Part shown: one piece after another, positions 20,699-24,534 of the stretch | How positions within the stretch are numbered: position 1 is the stretch's first letter | Layout of the letters: every line of letters begins with the position of its first letter | Origin: SIG299 sp964541485 | Lineage (GTDB): Bacteria > Bacillota > Clostridia > Lachnospirales > Lachnospiraceae | Direction: 5' to 3' | Assembly (NCBI GenBank): GCA_964541485.1 | Contig: CAZIQL010000033.1 | Location: 1-24,534, forward strand | Length of the DNA: 24,534 bases | Position numbers and translations under genes: made by a program | Notes under the pieces: generated by a model | The model's database searches: none | Told to the model about the DNA's origin: nothing | What the model saw: the letters and a program-made list of their open reading frames with translations, nothing else

Positions 20699-22687
20699 AT
20701 GAGGTTTAGAAAAAAAATACTGACAATAGCAGTAGCGCTTGTAGCAGTACTTGTCATGGCGCTTCCGTCTTTTGCAAGAGCAGAAGAGGAAGCAAAGACG
20801 CTGGACTTGCTGTTTGTACATGACGTACATTCCCACCTTAACACATTTACGACGCTCGAGGACGGAAAGAGTGTGCAGATGGGCGGTTTATCCAGAATTA
20901 TGACATTGGCAAAAGCGCAGTTTGAAAAGAATCCGGACACGCTGTTTGTGGATGGCGGAGACTTTTCGATGGGCACGGTAGTGCAATCTGTGTTTGAGAC
21001 GGATGCGGCAGAGCTTAGAGTGCTTGGTGCACTTGGTATTGAAGCAACCACCATCGGCAATCATGAGTTTGACTATGGTCCGGATGGGCTCGCGAATTCA
21101 TTGATGGCAGCAAAGAACAGTGGCGATAAGGTTCCTGCGATGATTATTTCCAACATTGACTGGGAGGCGACCAAGGCTGAACCGGAGAGTGAGGCAAGAA
21201 ATGCTTTGCTTGCTGCTTTTGAAGAGTATGGAACAAAGGAATACATGATGCTCCAGAAGGGAGATGTAAGCGTAGCAATATTCGGTATTTACGGCAAGGA
21301 TGCGCTTGACTGTTCTCCGTTCTGTGAACTGATTTTTAAGGATCCGGTAGAAGCGGCAAAGGAAACAGTTGCAAAGATTCAGGCAAACGAGGATGCAGAC
21401 ATCATCATTTGTCTTTCCCACAGCGGAACATGGGAAGATGAGTCCATATCGGAAGATGAAATTCTGGCAAAGAGTGTTCCGGAGATTGATGTGATTGTCA
21501 GTGCACATACTCATACGAAGTTAGACGAGCCGATAGTACATGGTACGGGAAGTACTTATATTGTTTCGTGTGGTGAGTATGGAAAATATCTTGGCAGTGT
21601 TTCGCTGGAGGAAAATGCGTATGGCGGCTGGGATGTGACGGAGTACAAGCTGTATCCGATTACAACGGATATTCCGCAGGATGCAGATATGCAGGAAACC
21701 ATTGATGAATACGTTGCCATGGTGGATGTGAATTACCTGGCTCGTTACGGATATACCAGAACGCAGGTTTTGGCAGAGAATGATGTGGAATTTGTTCCAT
21801 CGGGTGATCTTGGGACGAAGCATACGGAACTGAATCTGGGTAGCATTATGGCGGATTCCTACCGTTATACAGTAGAGAACCTGCCGGAGTGGGACGGAAT
21901 TCCTGTGGATGTTGCTGTGGTTCCGGCAGGGCTTGTCAGAGAATCTTATCCAATCGGCAATATCACTGTGGAAGATGTTTATAATTCCTTCTCCCTTGGT
22001 ATCGGTGAGGACGGATTGGCAGGGTACCCAATTTTAAGTGTATATTTTACCGGAGCGGAGCTTAAGATGGTAGCGGAAATTGATGCATCGCTTTCTACAC
22101 TGGTTCCATATATTAGATTATATACCTCGGGACTTCAGTGGACTTATAATCCAAACCGTTTGATTTTAAGCAAATCGATGGACGCTCATCTGGTTACTAT
22201 GAACGGAGAACGTGTGGAGTTGGAGGATGACAAGTTATACCGTGTGGTAGCAGACCTTTACAGCGCCAAGTTAATCGGTTCTGTAACGGATATGTCCTAT
22301 GGCCTTATCAAGCTGGTTCCAAAGCATGCGGACGGTACACCGGTGGAAAATTATGCAGATTGTATTATTACAACGGATGGCAGGGAAGTAAAGGCATGGG
22401 AAGCCATTGCCAATTATATGAAATCCTTTGAAGATACGGACGGGGACGGGGTAGCAAATGTCTCGGCACGTTATGCAGTCGAAGAGGGAAGAAAGGTTGT
22501 GGAGGACAGCAAAAATCTGTGGGATTTGGTGAAGAGCCCGAATAAGTTTTTCTTTTTAATTATCGGTGTGATTTTATTGGTTCTTACATTGCTTGTGACA
22601 ATCATTGTGGCAATTGTGAGATGTTGTATGAAAGCATCCCGCAGAAGAATCGCAGATAAAAAAGAAAGACTGAAAAATAAAATTTAG
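20699..22687 (+). CDS. Secreted, membrane-anchored 5'-nucleotidase/UshA-family phosphoesterase
   Basis: 662 residues from ATG 20699 behind AGAGAGGA. A signal peptide (residues 1-28, with cleavage likely after SFARA) is followed by a metallophosphatase domain: HDVHSH (41-46), VDGGDFSMG (84-92), GNHEFD (120-125), His241 in CLSHSG and AHTHT (269-273). All metal-binding motifs are intact. The 5'-nucleotidase C-terminal domain begins near NLGSIMADSYRY. DTDGDGVANV (579-588) resembles a calcium-binding loop. A strong membrane span (about 617-640) and a basic tail anchor it with its catalytic part outside. It probably releases phosphate or nucleosides from extracellular nucleotides, although relatives also hydrolyse cyclic nucleotides or UDP-sugars. 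Monocistronic with its own terminator. Confidence 0.87.
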   Translation: MRFRKKILTIAVALVAVLVMALPSFARAEEEAKTLDLLFVHDVHSHLNTFTTLEDGKSVQMGGLSRIMTLAKAQFEKNPDTLFVDGGDFSMGTVVQSVFETDAAELRVLGALGIEATTIGNHEFDYGPDGLANSLMAAKNSGDKVPAMIISNIDWEATKAEPESEARNALLAAFEEYGTKEYMMLQKGDVSVAIFGIYGKDALDCSPFCELIFKDPVEAAKETVAKIQANEDADIIICLSHSGTWEDESISEDEILAKSVPEIDVIVSAHTHTKLDEPIVHGTGSTYIVSCGEYGKYLGSVSLEENAYGGWDVTEYKLYPITTDIPQDADMQETIDEYVAMVDVNYLARYGYTRTQVLAENDVEFVPSGDLGTKHTELNLGSIMADSYRYTVENLPEWDGIPVDVAVVPAGLVRESYPIGNITVEDVYNSFSLGIGEDGLAGYPILSVYFTGAELKMVAEIDASLSTLVPYIRLYTSGLQWTYNPNRLILSKSMDAHLVTMNGERVELEDDKLYRVVADLYSAKLIGSVTDMSYGLIKLVPKHADGTPVENYADCIITTDGREVKAWEAIANYMKSFEDTDGDGVANVSARYAVEEGRKVVEDSKNLWDLVKSPNKFFFLIIGVILLVLTLLVTIIVAIVRCCMKASRRRIADKKERLKNKI

Positions 22688-22710
22688 AACAGAATCATAG
22701 AAAAAATAAG

Positions 22711-22758
22711 ATTTCAACTGGTAGATTTTCAAAAAATCCTGCCAGTTGAAATTTTTTT
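22711..22758 (+). terminator. Terminator of the 5'-nucleotidase family gene
   Basis: ATTTCAACTGG (22711-22721) pairs with CCAGTTGAAAT (22742-22752), followed by seven T residues. Only 24 bases after the stop codon. Confidence 0.9.
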
Positions 22759-22769
22759 ATCAAAAGGTA

Positions 22770-22798
22770 TGGACGAAATCGGTTTTTTGTGCGAGAAT
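22770..22798 (+). promoter_or_regulatory. Weak promoter candidate for the NifU-like/GGGtGRT operon
   Basis: TGGACG (22770-22775) and GAGAAT (22793-22798) are 17 bases apart, with TGC before the -10. Each hexamer matches consensus at four positions. An alternative is an extended -10 TGTTAAAAA at 22833-22841, overlapping the Rex-like site, but it has no -35. Confidence 0.35.
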
Positions 22799-22831
22799 AG
22801 GTACAGTGCAGAAAAATGTCGATTTGGAAGT

Positions 22832-22849
22832 TTGTTAAAAACGTAACAA
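22832..22849. promoter_or_regulatory. Candidate Rex operator
   Basis: TTGTTAAAAACGTAACAA fits the known clostridial Rex consensus TTGTTAA-N4-TTAACAA at 13 of 14 fixed positions (G for T at 22843). Flanking T and A extend the palindrome to 22831-22850. Rex represses when NADH is low and releases when NADH/NAD+ rises. The site lies 54 bases before the NifU-like start codon and is the only clear match I noticed in the window. Confidence 0.7.
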
Positions 22850-22903
22850 ATAAGGCAGGCTTCTGCGGAAAATCTAGAAGACGGATTGAAAGGAGTCCCA
22901 AAC

Positions 22904-23608
22904 ATGATCATCTATTCACATGAAGTAGAAGAAATGTGCCCAGTAGCTCAGGGTGTGCATCATGGTGCAGCGCCTATTCCAGAGGAAGCAAAATGGGTAA
23001 AATCGAAAGAAGTAAAGGATATTTCCGGTCTGACACACGGTATCGGCTGGTGTGCTCCACAGCAGGGCGCTTGTAAGCTGACACTGAACGTTAAGGAAGG
23101 TATCATTCAGGAAGCATTGGTTGAGACCATCGGATGCTCCGGTATGACACACTCTGCAGCTATGGCAGCAGAAATTCTTCCGGGCCTTACTGTTTTAGAA
23201 GCATTAAACACAGACTTAGTTTGTGATGCTATCAACACAGCTATGAGAGAGCTGTTCTTACAGATTGTTTACGGCAGAACACAGAGTGCATTCTCCGAAA
23301 ACGGTCTTCCTGTAGGTGCAGGTCTTGAAGACTTAGGTAAGGGCTTAAGAAGCCAGGTTGGTACTATGTACGGTACATTAAAGAAGGGTCCTCGTTACCT
23401 TGAGATGGCAGAAGGTTATGTAACCGGTATCGCTCTTGACGAAGAGAACCAGATTATCGGATATAAGTTCGTAAGCCTTGGTAAGATGACAGACTTCATC
23501 AAGAAGGGTGATGACCCTAACACAGCTTATGAAAAGGCTTGTGGCCAGTACGGTCGTGTTGCTGATGCGGTTAAGATTATTGACCCAAGAACTGATAAGG
23601 AAATTTAA
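22904..23608 (+). CDS. NifU/IscU-like Fe-S scaffold protein of the GGGtGRT pair
   Basis: 234 residues from ATG 22904, chosen over an upstream TTG because AAGGAG lies six bases before it. Residues about 45-130 resemble the IscU/NifU N-terminal scaffold: GWCAPQQGACKLTLNVKEGIIQ (Cys50, Cys57) and ETIGCSGMTHSAAMAAEILPG (Cys78), with a possible third ligand at Cys107 in DLVCDAI. The N-terminal part adds Cys12, and the roughly 100-residue C-terminal extension is not part of classical IscU. I know this protein family mainly as the fixed partner of GGGtGRT proteins, often annotated as a scaffold without biochemical proof. The gene is 19 bases before its partner, follows a Rex-like operator, and has codon use typical of strong expression. 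Confidence 0.8.
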   Translation: MIIYSHEVEEMCPVAQGVHHGAAPIPEEAKWVKSKEVKDISGLTHGIGWCAPQQGACKLTLNVKEGIIQEALVETIGCSGMTHSAAMAAEILPGLTVLEALNTDLVCDAINTAMRELFLQIVYGRTQSAFSENGLPVGAGLEDLGKGLRSQVGTMYGTLKKGPRYLEMAEGYVTGIALDEENQIIGYKFVSLGKMTDFIKKGDDPNTAYEKACGQYGRVADAVKIIDPRTDKEI

Positions 23609-23627
23609 TTAAGAGGAGGAAACTATA

Positions 23628-24534
23628 ATGGCTTTATTTGAGTCTTATGAAAGACGTATTGACAAAATCAATGCGGTATTAAACAGCTATGGTATCGCTT
23701 CTCTTGAAGAAGCTGAAAAGATTACAAAGGATGCTGGTCTTGATGTTTACAATCAGATTAAGGGCATCCAGCCAATCTGCTTTGAGAACGCTTGCTGGGC
23801 ATACATCGTAGGTGCAGCAATCGCTATCAAGAAGGATTGCAGAAGAGCAGCAGACGCAGCAGCAGCTATCGGTGAAGGTCTTCAGTCCTTCTGTATCCCT
23901 GGCTCCGTTGCAGATACACGTAAGGTAGGTCTTGGCCATGGTAACCTTGGTAAGATGCTCCTGGAAGAAGAGACAGAATGCTTCTGCTTCTTAGCAGGTC
24001 ACGAGTCCTTCGCAGCAGCAGAAGGTGCTATCGGTATCGCTGAAAAGGCAAACAAGGTTCGTACAAAGAAGTTAAGAGTAATCTTAAACGGTCTTGGTAA
24101 GGACGCAGCTCAGATTATCGCAAGAATCAACGGTTTCACCTATGTTGAAACAGAGTATGATCCATATACAAACGAAGTTAAGGAAGTATTCCGTAAGGCA
24201 TACTCCACAGGTCTTCGTGCAGAAGTTAACTGCTACGGTTCCAACGACGTTTGCGAAGGTGTTGCTATCATGCACAAGGAAGGCGTTGACGTTTCCATCA
24301 CAGGTAACTCCACCAACCCAACCAGATTCCAGCATCCTGTAGCAGGTACTTACAAGAAGGAATGTCTTGAGCAGGGTAAGAAGTACTTCTCCGTAGCATC
24401 CGGTGGTGGTACAGGTAGAACACTTCATCCGGATAACATGGCAGCAGGTCCTGCTTCCTACGGTATGACCGATACTCTCGGCCGTATGCACTCCGACGCA
24501 CAGTTCGCAGGTTCCTCCTCCGTTCCGGCTCACG
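23628..24534 (+). CDS. GGGtGRT protein (3' end outside the window)
   Basis: The frame opens at ATG 23628 behind AAGAGGAGGA and runs to the window edge without a stop, giving 302 residues. The family is about 330-335 residues, so roughly 30 are missing. The name-giving motif is present as SGGGTGRT (258-265), followed by LHPDNMAAGPASYGMTDTLG. Nine Cys are spread over the protein (51, 56, 71, 89, 118, 120, 202, 209, 246), compatible with metal or Fe-S binding. VILNGLGKDAAQIIARINGF (151-170) looks like a Rossmann-type nucleotide-binding strand and helix. Codon choice is very uniform (AAG, GGT, TTC, AAC, GCA), as in highly expressed genes. Biochemical function is unknown to me. Confidence 0.9.
   Translation, partial: MALFESYERRIDKINAVLNSYGIASLEEAEKITKDAGLDVYNQIKGIQPICFENACWAYIVGAAIAIKKDCRRAADAAAAIGEGLQSFCIPGSVADTRKVGLGHGNLGKMLLEEETECFCFLAGHESFAAAEGAIGIAEKANKVRTKKLRVILNGLGKDAAQIIARINGFTYVETEYDPYTNEVKEVFRKAYSTGLRAEVNCYGSNDVCEGVAIMHKEGVDVSITGNSTNPTRFQHPVAGTYKKECLEQGKKYFSVASGGGTGRTLHPDNMAAGPASYGMTDTLGRMHSDAQFAGSSSVPAH

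Noticed and set aside
24084..24533. Minus-strand frame opposite the GGGtGRT gene
   Set aside because: Cys/Val/Thr-rich antisense reading caused by the strong codon bias of the sense gene.

Overview
The window looks like chromosomal DNA of a gut-type clostridium, most probably Lachnospiraceae. This rests on moderate G+C, AGGAGG-type ribosome binding sites, strong TTGAAA-17-TATAAT-like promoters, and protein families typical of that group: a PyrE followed by a tiny membrane protein, a GGGtGRT protein beside a NifU-like scaffold, and short LUD proteins. No rRNA, tRNA, CRISPR array or intact insertion sequence was seen. Genus was not determined.

Layout. (1) 1-1190: tail of an unidentified reading frame, then promoter, pyrE, a 52-residue membrane peptide and a hairpin terminator. 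(2) 1212-7405: a plus-strand run with a heparinase II/III-like lyase, a GH88 unsaturated uronyl hydrolase and two tandem MutS-like ATPases. It ends in a repeat-like element and a bidirectional terminator. (3) 7427-9518: an alpha/beta esterase on minus and a type I asparaginase on plus, transcribed from back-to-back promoters. (4) 9640-12835: an amino-sugar operon. A phosphoglucosamine mutase with an N-terminal Xre DNA-binding domain is followed by a left-handed beta-helix acetyltransferase-like protein and NagB, and the operon ends at a 97-bp near-perfect palindrome. (5) 12858-13496: a Cys-rich LUD protein on minus. (6) 13616-18566: a plus operon of a membrane-anchored arylsulfotransferase-like protein, topoisomerase III and an aldo/keto reductase. 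(7) 18572-20491: a minus unit of a small GntR regulator and a polytopic membrane protein, with matching candidate operators. (8) 20588-22758: a secreted, C-terminally anchored 5'-nucleotidase family protein. (9) 22832-24534: a NifU-like protein and a GGGtGRT protein, cut by the window edge, preceded by a near-consensus Rex operator.

How the genes fit together. The lyase and GH88 hydrolase would finish breakdown of uronate-containing oligosaccharides inside the cell. NagB, the GlmM domain and the beta-helix protein can be read as consecutive steps from fructose-6-phosphate to GlcNAc-1-phosphate, with the first protein possibly regulating its own operon. The most novel-looking items are the Xre-GlmM fusion with tandem 14-bp repeats over its promoter, and the GGGtGRT/NifU-like pair under an apparent NADH-responsive Rex site. 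The paired MutS-like ATPases with Asn in Walker B and the two inverted-repeat elements come next. All functions are read from sequence motifs by eye; no database search was run.
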